64,000 bases of DNA from positions 1-64,000 of the forward strand of contig NZ_JADKPO010000019.1 in assembly GCF_015352445.1 (NCBI RefSeq). Direction: 5' to 3'. Source of the DNA: Nocardioides agariphilus (GTDB taxonomy: Bacteria > Actinomycetota > Actinomycetes > Propionibacteriales > Nocardioidaceae). Positions within the stretch are counted from its first letter, which is position 1; each line of letters begins with the position of its first letter. Below, piece after piece: positions 33,858-41,906 of this stretch. The position numbers and the translations under genes are program-made. The notes under the pieces are model-generated. The model was not told the origin of the DNA, did no database searches, and worked only from the letters and a program-made list of their open reading frames with translations.

Positions 33858-34703
33858 ATGGGTGTCTGGCAGCGCATGACGATGATCTTCCGTTCGAAGG
33901 CCAACAAGGCCCTCGACCGGGCCGAGGACCCACGCGAGATGCTCGACTACAGCTACCAGCGGCAGACCGAGCTGCTCTCGAAGGTACGCCGGGGCGTCGC
34001 CGACGTGGCCACGAGCCGCAAGCGCGTCGAGCTGCAGATCAACCAGCTCGAGCAGCAGTCGACCAAGTTGCAGGGCCAGGCCGAGAAGGCCATCTCGGTC
34101 GACCGAGAGGATCTCGCTCGCGAGGCCCTCACCCGCAAGTCGGCGCTGACTACGCAGATCGGTGAGCTCCAGACCCAGCTGGCGCAACTCCAGGGCGAGG
34201 AGGAGAAGCTCACCCTCGCCCAGCAGCGGCTGACGGCGAAGGTCGAGGCCTTCCGCACCCGCAAGGAGACGATCAAGGCGACCTACACCGCCGCTGAGGC
34301 TCAGACCCGGATCAACGAGGCGGTCGCGGGGATCGGCGAGGAGATGGGCGACGTCGGCCTGGCGATCCAGCGGGCCGAGGACAAGACCGCCCAGATGCAG
34401 GCGCGCGCGAGCGCTGTCGACGAGCTGATCGCATCGGGCGCCCTCGATGACTTGACCGCCATCGGCGGCCAGGACGACATCAGCCGCGAGCTCGAGGCGA
34501 TGAGCTCGCAGTCCGACGTGGAGAGCGAGCTGGCCCAGCTCAAGGCTGCCGCCCACCCGGAGCTCGCCACGCCCGGCTCGGCCGGCCAGCTAGGTGCCGG
34601 TCAAGCTTCCACTCAAGCTTCCGGTCAGGCCCCGATGCAGGCAGGCAGCGACGCCCCCGCGACTCAGCCCGCCGAGCAGCCCCAGGAGGAGGGACGGCAG
34701 TGA
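33858..34703 (+). CDS. pspA: PspA/IM30 envelope-stress protein
   Basis: A 281-residue membrane-associated coiled-coil protein that stabilises stressed membranes. The amphipathic N-terminal helix (MGVWQRMTMIFRSKANKALD) is followed by EDPREMLDYSYQRQTELLSK and long heptad-rich helices through about residue 225. A Gln/Ala/Ser-rich tail of about 45 residues is extra compared with E. coli PspA. It overlaps the next gene by 4 nt and starts the pspA-pspAA-htpX-pspAB set described for actinobacteria. A strong Shine-Dalgarno sequence precedes the ATG. Confidence 0.94.
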   Translation: MGVWQRMTMIFRSKANKALDRAEDPREMLDYSYQRQTELLSKVRRGVADVATSRKRVELQINQLEQQSTKLQGQAEKAISVDREDLAREALTRKSALTTQIGELQTQLAQLQGEEEKLTLAQQRLTAKVEAFRTRKETIKATYTAAEAQTRINEAVAGIGEEMGDVGLAIQRAEDKTAQMQARASAVDELIASGALDDLTAIGGQDDISRELEAMSSQSDVESELAQLKAAAHPELATPGSAGQLGAGQASTQASGQAPMQAGSDAPATQPAEQPQEEGRQ

Positions 34704-34978
34704 TCGTCCGCATCCTCGGCGAGGGCCAGTACGACGTGGCCGACGACGCCCTCGACGGGCTCAACGCCCTCGATGCGCAGGTCGAGTCGGCGGTCGACGC
34801 CGGTGACGAGGCCGCCCTCGCCACCGCTCTGGCTGCCCTGCACGACGCCGTACGATCCTCGGGCTCCGCGCACGACCCCGACTCCCTCGACGAGTCCGAC
34901 CTGATCCTGCCGCCGGCCGACGCCTCGATCGAGGACGTCCGCGACCTCCTCGGCGGCGACGGTTTGATCCCCGGCTGA
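34700..34978 (+). CDS. pspAA: PspA-associated protein PspAA
   Basis: A 92-residue protein beginning MIVRILGEGQYDVADDALDG and ending LGGDGLIPG, as in the PspAA domain, a small acidic alpha/beta domain that accompanies PspA in actinobacteria. Its biochemical role is unknown; genome context ties it to PspA. The GTG start overlaps the pspA stop (GTGA), so the two are co-translated. Confidence 0.88.
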   Translation: MIVRILGEGQYDVADDALDGLNALDAQVESAVDAGDEAALATALAALHDAVRSSGSAHDPDSLDESDLILPPADASIEDVRDLLGGDGLIPG

Positions 34979-34989
34979 ACAATTGCCCT

Positions 34990-35901
34990 ATGGCGCACTC
35001 TCGCTTCATCCGCGACACCGGGCTCACCGTCCGCATGACGACCGTGATCTTCTTGCTGGGGGCAGCCTTCGTCGCCCTCGTCGTCGTGCTGATGTTCGTC
35101 CTGCCCCCGAGCTATGCACCGTTCATCGCGGTCGCCGCGATCGGCTTCGCCGTCTACCAGTGGTGGAACTCCGACAAGGCGGCCATGCGGGCCATGCGTG
35201 CGCGGGAGGTGACTCCCGAGGAGGCACCTGAGCTGCACGGCATGATCGACCGGCTCTGCGCGATGGCCGACATGCCCAAGCCGCGCGTCGGCATCGCCGA
35301 CCTCGACATCCCCAACGCCTTCGCCACCGGCCGCTCGCCCGAGCGTGCCGTCGTCTGCGTGACCACCGGGATCCTCGGCAAGCTGACCGCTGAGGAGCTG
35401 GAGGGCGTCCTCGCCCACGAGCTGTCCCACGTGGCCCACCGCGACGTGCTGGTGATGACCGTGGCCTCGTCCGCCGGGATCATCGCGGGGATGATGGGCC
35501 GCGGTGCGGCCTGGGGCGGGTTCGGCGTCTTCGGCCGGCGCAACAACAACGGCGGGGCCCCGGCCGTCCTGATCGCCGTCGCGTTCAGCCTGGTCATCTA
35601 CGCCATCAGCTTCTTCCTGCTGCGGCTGCTCTCGCGCTACCGCGAGCTGTCGGCCGACCGCGCCGGCGCCTACCTGACGATGCGGCCTCAGGCCCTCGCG
35701 TCGGCCCTGCAGAAGATCACCGGCGAGATGGCCGCCATCCCGCAGCGCGACCTGCGCAGCACCCAGGCGATGAACGCGTTCTTCATCGCGCCGGCGATCT
35801 CTGGTGCCTCGCTCAAGACGCTGACCTCGACCCACCCCTCCCTCGAGCAGCGACTGGAGCAGCTGGCCAAGATCCAGGCCGAGCTGGCCCGGCCCGCGTG
35901 A
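34990..35901 (+). CDS. htpX: Membrane zinc metalloprotease HtpX (M48)
   Basis: A 303-residue protease for quality control of membrane proteins. Two N-terminal helices (about 17-37 and 40-58) are followed by the zinc site LAHELSHVAHRD near residue 139, two further helices (about 154-170 and 190-215) and the downstream ligand region RYRELSADRAGAYLT. It lies within the PspA operon, 11 bp after pspAA, consistent with a joint role in repairing damaged membranes. No Shine-Dalgarno sequence is obvious. Confidence 0.93.
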   Translation: MAHSRFIRDTGLTVRMTTVIFLLGAAFVALVVVLMFVLPPSYAPFIAVAAIGFAVYQWWNSDKAAMRAMRAREVTPEEAPELHGMIDRLCAMADMPKPRVGIADLDIPNAFATGRSPERAVVCVTTGILGKLTAEELEGVLAHELSHVAHRDVLVMTVASSAGIIAGMMGRGAAWGGFGVFGRRNNNGGAPAVLIAVAFSLVIYAISFFLLRLLSRYRELSADRAGAYLTMRPQALASALQKITGEMAAIPQRDLRSTQAMNAFFIAPAISGASLKTLTSTHPSLEQRLEQLAKIQAELARPA

Positions 35902-35919
35902 GCGGTCCCGTCGGCTCCC

Positions 35920-35925
35920 TAGACT
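35920..35925 (+). promoter_or_regulatory. -10 hexamer TAGACT, leaderless pspAB
   Basis: TAGACT ends 6 nt before the GTG at 35932, so pspAB may have its own promoter besides readthrough from htpX. Confidence 0.5.
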
Positions 35926-35931
35926 GACGAG

Positions 35932-36516
35932 GTGGGATTCTGGGATGCGGTCACCGGGCGGACCCGCGTCACGAAGAACAACCTCGACTCGCTGTTCGCC
36001 GTACCCGCGGCCGCCATCACCCTGCAGACCGCAGCCGGCTTGAACCCGACCGGCACGGGGTCGGTCTGCTTCCGGTCGGCCGCCGGAGCCGCCTTCGCGC
36101 AGACCCGCGACGAGGCCGTGCAGCTGATCAAGGCAGGCACTCCTGACGGCATGCAGGCACCCGAGGTCGAGGTCTCAGACGACGGCTTCGGGTTCACCTG
36201 GCTGGTGGTGCACCGATCGCCCGACGACGTCGCCGGCCTGTGCACCGACCTCCACGCGGTCAACACCAGCCTGGAGATGCAGGGCTTCGCATCAGGGCTG
36301 CTGTGCTCGGTGATCCCGTTCGCTGACGTGTCGGGCCGTCACGTGGGTCTGGTCTACCTCTACAAGCAGGGCACCTTCTACGCCTTCGCGCCGACGGGCG
36401 ACCAGAAGCGCGACAACCTGCTGGAGATCTCGGTCAGAGACCAGCTCGCCGGAGAGCTGCCGATGGAGACAGACCTGTCGCGCTGGTTCGCTCTGTGGGG
36501 AGCTCCTGGGCTGTGA
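35932..36516 (+). CDS. pspAB: PspA-associated protein PspAB
   Basis: A 194-residue soluble protein starting MGFWDAVTGRTRVTKNNLDS with the later segments HVGLVYLYKQGTFYAFAPTG and RDNLLEISVRDQLAGELPME, matching the PspAB domain found next to PspA, PspAA and HtpX in actinobacteria. Function unknown. A second run, FRSAAGAAFAQTRDEAVQLI, is also typical. GTG 35932 is leaderless by the hexamer upstream. This gene closes the envelope-stress cluster. Confidence 0.88.
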   Translation: MGFWDAVTGRTRVTKNNLDSLFAVPAAAITLQTAAGLNPTGTGSVCFRSAAGAAFAQTRDEAVQLIKAGTPDGMQAPEVEVSDDGFGFTWLVVHRSPDDVAGLCTDLHAVNTSLEMQGFASGLLCSVIPFADVSGRHVGLVYLYKQGTFYAFAPTGDQKRDNLLEISVRDQLAGELPMETDLSRWFALWGAPGL

Positions 36517-36568
36517 GCATCGGTTCGCAGAGGCCTGCGGGCTGCTGGTCGGTGCAGTCGCAGTCGTC

Positions 36569-37258
36569 TCAGGCCGACGTGCAGACGCAGGCCCTGTTGC
36601 CGTCGGGGTCGCCGATGATCGTGAAGGACGGTGCGTTGCTGTCGTCCACGATCTCGCCACCGGCGGCCACGGCGGCCGCGATGCGCTCCTGAGCCAGCTC
36701 CGGCGCCACCCAGACGTCGAGGTGGAAGCGCTGACGAGGAGTCTCGTGCTCCTCGGTCTCCTGGAACCAGAGGATGGGCACGCGTCCCGTCGCGTCGCGC
36801 ACGTCGTCACCCGTGCTCCCGCGCCCGCTGCTGGCGGTGGTGCCGGTGAGGAGAGCCGCCCAGACGGGTGAGACGTCCGCGGAGTTCGCGGTGTCGAGGG
36901 CGAGCTCGACCACGGTGATGCCGGCGGGGTCGGCTCGGAGGCCCTGGTCGGCCGCGACCTCGCTGACCTTCCGCGCCAGGTCGATGTCCCGCTGGGTCAC
37001 CCACTCGACGACGTGCTCGACGCCCTCGCTGTCTCGGTAGATCGCGTCGGAGCTGATCGCCTTGAGGTCGACGAACCCGTCGCCGACGGTGACGCGTGGG
37101 TGGTGCCCCAGCGAGTCGCCGACCTCGGCGATGGCAGCAACCAAGCGCGCGCCGCTCGCGAAGTCGGAGGTCGTGAACCGGGCATGCAGGCCCTGCCCGA
37201 GCTTGCGCCAGTCGGCCAGGCCGGCCGTGGCGATCTGCTCGTCCTTGATCATCGTCAT
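36569..37258 (-). CDS. Pterin-4a-carbinolamine dehydratase fused to a VOC domain
   Basis: A 229-residue fusion. Residues 1-95 are a 4a-hydroxytetrahydrobiopterin dehydratase domain with LARFTTSDF-like spacing and the active-site GHHPRVTVGDGFVDLKAIS near residues 52-70. Residues about 115-229 are a VOC/glyoxalase-like domain with ILWFQETEEHETPRQRFHLD and DPDGNRACVC. The pterin enzyme dehydrates carbinolamines made by aromatic amino acid hydroxylases; the role of the VOC half is unknown. The ATG is supported by TAAGGT 6 nt upstream. Such fusions recur in actinobacteria. Confidence 0.87.
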   Translation of the reverse strand: MTMIKDEQIATAGLADWRKLGQGLHARFTTSDFASGARLVAAIAEVGDSLGHHPRVTVGDGFVDLKAISSDAIYRDSEGVEHVVEWVTQRDIDLARKVSEVAADQGLRADPAGITVVELALDTANSADVSPVWAALLTGTTASSGRGSTGDDVRDATGRVPILWFQETEEHETPRQRFHLDVWVAPELAQERIAAAVAAGGEIVDDSNAPSFTIIGDPDGNRACVCTSA

Positions 37259-37264
37259 GCGGGG

Positions 37265-37270
37265 ACCTTA
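37265..37270 (-). promoter_or_regulatory. -10 hexamer TAAGGT, leaderless start
   Basis: On the minus strand TAAGGT ends 6 nt before the ATG at 37258. Confidence 0.5.
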
Positions 37271-37433
37271 GTGACGGTTCCGGACGATGGGCGTCCTGAG
37301 CCTGCACTGGCGTCAGCGGCTCTCCAGCGCCAGTCGCCACCGCGGTGCGGATCACACGCCGACATGCTGTGGACCTGTCTGGCCCCCGCGAACGGTTGTC
37401 CACACATGCACCGCACGAACCGTCAGAGCGTGC

Positions 37434-37439
37434 CAACCT
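37434..37439 (+). promoter_or_regulatory. Weak -10-like CAACCT
   Basis: CAACCT ends 6 nt before the ATG at 37446. It departs from TANNNT at the first base, so this is a weaker leaderless call. Confidence 0.3.
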
Positions 37440-37445
37440 GGGGTC

Positions 37446-37814
37446 ATGGGACTGTTCAGCCGGCGCCCCAAGCAGCCGACCCCGGTGATCGCACCGACGG
37501 GTCATGCGGGCGACGACGCGCTGCTCGTCCAGATCGCCTCACGCAGTGACCTCGAGACGCCCCGCCACTGGCTGCACTACATCTACGTCCCCGACGAGCC
37601 TCGCGCTCGCAGCGTCGCCCAGGTGGTGACGGCCGCGGGTTGGGAGCTCCAGGCAGTCGACGTCAGCGCCGGAGGTGGGCCGGAGTGGGTGGTGGTCGTC
37701 GAGCGCCACGGCGCCGTGACGTCCTCGTATGCGGTCCACGAGGCGCGGCTGTTCTTCGAGGGCGTCGCGGCCACCCACGACGGCGAGTACGACGGGTGGG
37801 AGGCCAGCCTCTAG
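37446..37814 (+). CDS. RraB-like (ribonuclease E inhibitor) domain protein
   Basis: A 122-residue protein. HWLHYIYVPDEPRARSVAQV with AAGWELQAVDVS and EWVVVVERHGAVTS follows the RraB ferredoxin-like fold, the family of E. coli regulators of RNase E. Whether it inhibits an RNase here is not known; RNase E/G is not encoded in this window. The start lies in a short basic N-terminus MGLFSRRPKQ. Its stop overlaps the convergent nadA stop by 4 nt. Confidence 0.78.
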   Translation: MGLFSRRPKQPTPVIAPTGHAGDDALLVQIASRSDLETPRHWLHYIYVPDEPRARSVAQVVTAAGWELQAVDVSAGGGPEWVVVVERHGAVTSSYAVHEARLFFEGVAATHDGEYDGWEASL

Positions 37815-38989
37815 TCGCGGTGCGACTTGCCGGGCAGGTCGAGCATCCGCTGCAGCGCCACCTTCGCCCAGTGCTCGGTGTCAGGGTCGACCTGCACGTG
37901 GTTGACCACGACTCCCTCGACCAGCGACTCCATCGCCCACACGAAGTGCGGCAGGTCGATGCGGTTCATCGTCGAGCAGTAGCAGACGGTCTTGTCGAGG
38001 AACATGATCCGCTTGTCAGGGTGGTCGGCGGCCAGCCGCTTGACGAGGTTCAGCTCGGTTCCGATCGCCCACGCCGAGCCGGGTGGCGCGGCTTCGATGG
38101 TCTTGATGATGAACTCCGTCGATCCGACCAGGTCGGCCTTGAGCACGACCTCGTGCACGCACTCGGGGTGCACCAAGATGCTGACGCCCGGGATCGTCTT
38201 GCGCAGGTCGTCGACGGTGTCGGGTGAGAAGCGGCCGTGCACGGAGCAGTGGCCGCGCCACAGGATCATCTTGGCGTCGCGAAGCTGCTCGGCGCTCAGC
38301 CCGCCGTTGGCCTGGCGGGGGTCCCACACCACGCAGTCGTCGAGCGTCAGTCCCATCCTGAGCACCGCGGTGTTGCGGCCGAGGTGCTGGTCGGGGAGGA
38401 AGAAGACCTTGGTGTCCTCTCCCTTCTGCGCGAAGGCCCAGTCCAGCGCCGACTCCGCGTTGGACGACGTGCAGACCGCGCCGCCGTTGCGGCCGCAGAA
38501 CGCCTTGATGTCGGCGGATGAGTTCATGTAGGTGATCGGCACGACGGAGTCGGCGACGCCCGCCTCGACCATGGCGTCCCACGCGTCCTCGACCTGGGGC
38601 AGGCGGGCCATGTCGGCCATCGAGCAGCCGGCCGCGAGGTCCGGCAGGATCACCTTCTGGTCCGGGGAGGTCAAGATGTCGGCCGACTCGGCCATGAAGT
38701 GGACGCCACAGAACACGATGAACTCGGCCTCGGGCCGGGCAGCGGCATCGCGAGCCAGCTTGAAGGAGTCGCCGGTGACGTCGGCGAACTGGATGACCTC
38801 GTCGCGCTGGTAGTGGTGACCCAGGACGAACACCCGGCTGCCCAGCGCCTCCTTGGCCGCGCGCGCACGAGCCACCAGGTCGGGATCGGACGCCGCCGGC
38901 AGGTCACCTGGGCACTCGACGCCACGCTCGGACGAGAGGTCCTTGCCTCGACCGAGCGGGAGCAGGGGGAGGTCGACTGTGGTGCTCAT
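37811..38989 (-). CDS. nadA: Quinolinate synthase NadA
   Basis: A 392-residue [4Fe-4S] enzyme condensing iminoaspartate with dihydroxyacetone phosphate to quinolinate in NAD biosynthesis. LGHHYQRDEVIQFADVTGDS is the N-terminal motif; candidate cluster cysteines lie in VFCGVHFMAES, AVCTSSNAES and KTVCYCSTMN; FLPDQHLGRNTA and HPECVHEVV are family motifs. ATG 38989 is backed by TACGAT 6 nt upstream. It stands alone, without nadB or nadC nearby, and converges on the RraB-like gene. Confidence 0.96.
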   Translation of the reverse strand: MSTTVDLPLLPLGRGKDLSSERGVECPGDLPAASDPDLVARARAAKEALGSRVFVLGHHYQRDEVIQFADVTGDSFKLARDAAARPEAEFIVFCGVHFMAESADILTSPDQKVILPDLAAGCSMADMARLPQVEDAWDAMVEAGVADSVVPITYMNSSADIKAFCGRNGGAVCTSSNAESALDWAFAQKGEDTKVFFLPDQHLGRNTAVLRMGLTLDDCVVWDPRQANGGLSAEQLRDAKMILWRGHCSVHGRFSPDTVDDLRKTIPGVSILVHPECVHEVVLKADLVGSTEFIIKTIEAAPPGSAWAIGTELNLVKRLAADHPDKRIMFLDKTVCYCSTMNRIDLPHFVWAMESLVEGVVVNHVQVDPDTEHWAKVALQRMLDLPGKSHRD

Positions 38990-38995
38990 GGCGAA

Positions 38996-39001
38996 ATCGT
39001 A
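38996..39001 (-). promoter_or_regulatory. -10 hexamer TACGAT, leaderless nadA
   Basis: On the minus strand TACGAT ends 6 nt before the nadA ATG at 38989. Confidence 0.55.
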
Positions 39002-39021
39002 GAGGTCCGGGCCTCGCGGCC

Positions 39022-39903
39022 TCAGAGCAGCGAGCCGTGGTGCAGGTAGGGAGCAGGCGGCCGCATGCTGCGCAGGGCCAGGAAGCCGCCCTGCGCGAGG
39101 TCCAGCCGTGCCGCGAGGCCGACATCGACGGCCCACTCGTTGGCGGCGGTGATGTGGGGGACGAAGGCCTGGCCGCTGGTAGCAGCGAGGCACTCCCACA
39201 ACAGCCGCGTCGCCGTACGCCGGTTGGTCGCGGCGAGCAGGACCGGCGTGCCGTCGCTGGCGTGGAAGGCGTACCCGCTGCCGGTCGAGGTGTCGGAGAC
39301 GACCAGGCGGAACTCCGAGAGCAGCCAGGCGTGGTCCGGCCCGTGTGCCGCGCCGCGGAGCCGCCGGTCGATCGAGTCCATCAGCTCGAAGTCGCCGGCC
39401 GACCCCTCTCGCACCTTCTCGACCACAGGGATGGCCGAGCGGTCGAGGGTGCCGCTGAGGTGCATCTGGGGGTGCAGGGAGAAGCCGGCCGACCGGTACC
39501 GACGTACGGCCCGAGGATCGGCCGACGCCGACAGCATGCCGCGCAGGCAGCCGCGCCCGTGCTGCATGGCAGCGGCCAGCAGCGCCCTGCCGATGCCGTG
39601 TCCCTGCAGCCCCGGACGCACCGCGTAGGACGCCAGGACCCACATCAGCTCGCGGGTGAAGGACGTGGCGAACCCGACCAGGTCTGCATCCACCTCGGCC
39701 ACCCAGCAGCCGCCCGGGTCGGTGGACAGGTAGTGCTGGGTGCGGGTCACCCACTGTGCTCCCCGCTCGGCTGAGCGGGGCTCGGGGTCGGGTCCGTCGC
39801 GTCGCGCCAGTCGCTTGTCGACCTCGTAGAACGCCTCGGAGCTCAGCCGCTCCACCTCGACCACGTCCTCGGCCCGCATCGGCCGGATGCGGGCATCCGT
39901 CAC
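39022..39903 (-). CDS. GNAT-family N-acetyltransferase, extended
   Basis: A 293-residue acetyltransferase. The first half is a GNAT domain: IRPMRAEDVVEVERLSSEAF, GCWVAEVDADLVGFATSF and the acetyl-CoA loop SYAVRPGLQGHGIGRALLAA. The second half (about 165-293, with FVPHITAANEWAVDVGLAAR) looks like a second, degenerate GNAT fold, so the protein is probably a tandem GNAT. The GTG at 39903 is chosen because TATCGT ends 7 nt upstream; GTG 39921 is also in frame. It is divergent from the glycerate kinase gene. Substrate unknown. Confidence 0.8.
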   Translation of the reverse strand: MTDARIRPMRAEDVVEVERLSSEAFYEVDKRLARRDGPDPEPRSAERGAQWVTRTQHYLSTDPGGCWVAEVDADLVGFATSFTRELMWVLASYAVRPGLQGHGIGRALLAAAMQHGRGCLRGMLSASADPRAVRRYRSAGFSLHPQMHLSGTLDRSAIPVVEKVREGSAGDFELMDSIDRRLRGAAHGPDHAWLLSEFRLVVSDTSTGSGYAFHASDGTPVLLAATNRRTATRLLWECLAATSGQAFVPHITAANEWAVDVGLAARLDLAQGGFLALRSMRPPAPYLHHGSLL

Positions 39904-39910
39904 GTCCGTG

Positions 39911-39916
39911 ACGATA
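39911..39916 (-). promoter_or_regulatory. -10 hexamer TATCGT, leaderless start
   Basis: On the minus strand TATCGT ends 7 nt before the GTG at 39903. Confidence 0.45.
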
Positions 39917-39953
39917 ACCACGCCCCTTGGCTGAGGCCTGGTTGGATGAGCAC

Positions 39954-41039
39954 GTGCGCGTCCTGGTGGCCCCCGACAAGTTCGCAGGCACGCTGACGGC
40001 GGTGCAGGCGGCCCGCGCCATCGCCGACGGCTGGACCAGGCAGGCACCGGCCGACGAGCTCGACCAGGCGCCGATGGCCGATGGCGGGCCAGGCTTCGTG
40101 GACGTGCTGCACGCCGCGCTCGGCGGTGAGGTGCTCGCCGTGACCGTCAGTGGCCCGTTCGGGGAGCCGACGCCGGCCACCCTCCTGCTGGTGGGTGATA
40201 CCGCCTACGTCGAGACGGCCCAGGCGTGCGGGCTGCACCTGACGCGTCGCGAGCGCCCCGAGGAGTCGTCGTCGCGCGGTGCGGGTGAGCTGGTGCTGGC
40301 CGCCGTGGACGCTGGCGCGCGCGAGGTGGTGGTCGGGCTGGGCGGCAGCGGCACGACCGACGGTGGTGCGGGGCTGCTGGCCGCCTTGGGAGCCACGGCA
40401 GACGTGCGTCTCGACGCGGGGCCGGCGGCCCTGGCCGGGGCGACGCACGTGGACATCTCCGCCTGTCGCGATCGGCTCGGCGACACCGTCCTGGTCGCGG
40501 CCAGCGACGTCGACAGCCAGCTCACCGGGCTCTTCGGTGCGGCGAAGACCTTCGGGCCGCAGAAGGGCCTGCCCGAGGAGCGCATCCCTGAGGTCGACGG
40601 CTGGCTGGAGGCGTACGCCGAGGCGCTGGACCGCCGTACCTCGCTGCTGCCAGGTGCCGGGGCCGCGGGCGGCATGGGATACGCCCTGCTCTCGCTCGGC
40701 GCCTCCCGCCGTCCGGGATTCGATGTCGTGGCAGGGGCCACCCGTCTGGCCGAGCGCGCCCGCGCCGCCGACCTCGTCCTCACCGGGGAGGGGGCCTTCG
40801 ACTTCTCCAGTCGTGCGGGCAAGGTTCCCTACGGCGTCGCCCAGGTCGCGGCCGAGGTCCTGCGGCCCTGCGTGGCCCTGGCTGGACAGGTGCTGGTCGG
40901 TGCCCGCGAGATGCGGGCCCTGGGCATCGAGTCGGCCTACGCCGTCGTCGAGCTCGTGGGGGAGGAACGGGCCTTCGCAGATCCCGCGGGCGCCCTCGCC
41001 GAGCTCGCCGCGCGCGTGGCCCGGACCTGGTCCCATTGA
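39954..41039 (+). CDS. glxK: Glycerate kinase
   Basis: A 361-residue enzyme phosphorylating glycerate, of the GlxK/GarK type. MRVLVAPDKFAGTLTAVQAA, PMADGGPGFVDVL, LGGSGTTDGGAGLLAALGA and the C-terminal LVLTGEGAFDFSSRAGKVPY are the family motifs. Length is typical. GTG 39954 lacks a Shine-Dalgarno sequence; TTGGAT ends 6 nt upstream and is a weak -10 candidate. The order glycerate kinase-erpA-adoK-ctaC matches what I recall of M. tuberculosis Rv2205c-Rv2204c-Rv2202c-Rv2200c, supporting conserved synteny. Confidence 0.92.
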   Translation: MRVLVAPDKFAGTLTAVQAARAIADGWTRQAPADELDQAPMADGGPGFVDVLHAALGGEVLAVTVSGPFGEPTPATLLLVGDTAYVETAQACGLHLTRRERPEESSSRGAGELVLAAVDAGAREVVVGLGGSGTTDGGAGLLAALGATADVRLDAGPAALAGATHVDISACRDRLGDTVLVAASDVDSQLTGLFGAAKTFGPQKGLPEERIPEVDGWLEAYAEALDRRTSLLPGAGAAGGMGYALLSLGASRRPGFDVVAGATRLAERARAADLVLTGEGAFDFSSRAGKVPYGVAQVAAEVLRPCVALAGQVLVGAREMRALGIESAYAVVELVGEERAFADPAGALAELAARVARTWSH

Positions 41040-41141
41040 TCTATCCACGAGGCGATCGACTGGTCAGCAGATGCGTCGGAATAACCGCGCCTGTGGGACC
41101 ATTGAGGCCGGTAGCACCCGCTGACGAAGGAGCCGCACCCC

Positions 41142-41504
41142 ATGACCGAGACGGTCGAGACCACCGAAGAGCGCCGCGCCGACCAGATCAACCTGAGCTC
41201 GGTCGCCGCAGCCAAGGTCAAGAGCCTCCTCGAGCAAGAAGGCCGTGACGACCTCCAGCTCCGCATCTCGGTGCAGCCAGGTGGTTGCTCGGGTCTGCGC
41301 TACCAGCTGTTCTTCGACGAGCGCAACCTCGACGGTGACGTCGTCACCGACTTCGACGGCGTGGCCGTCGTGGTCGACCGGATGAGCGTTCCCTACCTCA
41401 ACGGCGCCCAGATCGACTTCGTCGACAGCATCGAGAAGCAGGGCTTCACGATCGACAACCCCAACGCGACGGGCTCCTGCGCCTGCGGCGACTCGTTCCA
41501 CTGA
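41142..41504 (+). CDS. erpA: Fe-S cluster insertion protein ErpA (HesB/IscA type)
   Basis: A 120-residue A-type carrier delivering Fe-S clusters to target proteins. The three ligand cysteines are Cys49 (QPGGCSGLRYQLFF), Cys113 and Cys115 (GSCACGDSFH). The fold motif INLSSVAAAKVKSLLEQEG opens the domain. The ATG follows GAAGGAGCC. Close by are nadA (an Fe-S enzyme) and a cysteine desulfurase, so Fe-S supply is a theme of this region. A long palindromic stretch follows the stop. Confidence 0.95.
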   Translation: MTETVETTEERRADQINLSSVAAAKVKSLLEQEGRDDLQLRISVQPGGCSGLRYQLFFDERNLDGDVVTDFDGVAVVVDRMSVPYLNGAQIDFVDSIEKQGFTIDNPNATGSCACGDSFH

Positions 41505-41508
41505 GTTA

Positions 41509-41620
41509 CTTGGCTCGCTCCGCTCGCATGTCCGCGCGCTCGTAACCCTCGCGCGCGCAGACGCAGACTTCGGTTGCGCTTCCGCCGCCCCAGTTGAAGT
41601 GAAGGGCAGCGAGCGAGCCA
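41509..41620. terminator. Large inverted repeat between convergent genes
   Basis: TTGGCTCGCT near 41511 is repeated in complement as AGCGAGCCAA near 41620, extended by CCGCT/AGCG with one bulge. The intervening sequence also holds GCGCGC-rich stems. It fills the gap between the convergent erpA gene and the small gene at 41623 and is probably a bidirectional terminator or a palindromic repeat insertion. Confidence 0.5.
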
Positions 41621-41622
41621 AC

Positions 41623-41829
41623 CTAGTCCAGGTGTAAGTGGAGGGCGTTGGCGATGCGCTGGGCCGCCTCGTCGACGCTGATCGCGCGCTTGGAGACCTC
41701 GCGCGGGTAGTCCTCGTAGGTCAGGCTCGGCGCCGACTCGACCGCCCGGCGGGCGATCTTCTCCAGCCGCAGGTGGTCTCGGGCGGCGCGAGCGTCGGCG
41801 TACATGTCATCCGTCGAGTTGGCGGCCAT
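41623..41829 (-). CDS. Small conserved-type hypothetical protein
   Basis: A 68-residue soluble, charged protein with DDMYADARAARDHLRLEKIA and YEDYPREVSKRAISVDEAAQ. I do not recognise the family. ATG 41829 is selected because TACGGT ends 6 nt upstream; an earlier GTG at 41853 would add eight residues. It is divergent from adoK, with the two leaderless promoters about 50 bp apart. Confidence 0.65.
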   Translation of the reverse strand: MAANSTDDMYADARAARDHLRLEKIARRAVESAPSLTYEDYPREVSKRAISVDEAAQRIANALHLHLD

Positions 41830-41835
41830 CTCCCG

Positions 41836-41841
41836 ACCGTA
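41836..41841 (-). promoter_or_regulatory. -10 hexamer TACGGT, leaderless start
   Basis: On the minus strand TACGGT ends 6 nt before the ATG at 41829. Confidence 0.45.
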
Positions 41842-41892
41842 GGGGCTACTCACGGGTAGGCCCAGGATCGGTGAGATGCGGACCTGCCCGAG

Positions 41893-41898
41893 TAGGGT
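41893..41898 (+). promoter_or_regulatory. -10 hexamer TAGGGT, leaderless adoK
   Basis: TAGGGT ends 8 nt before the GTG at 41907. Confidence 0.5.
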
Positions 41899-41906
41899 GC
41901 TGCGAC

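Noticed and set aside
37811-40180. A single 789-residue fusion of a GNAT-like part with NadA
   Set aside because: The GNAT gene lies in a different minus-strand frame, and nadA has its own promoter and ATG at 38989; the extension is open only because of high GC.
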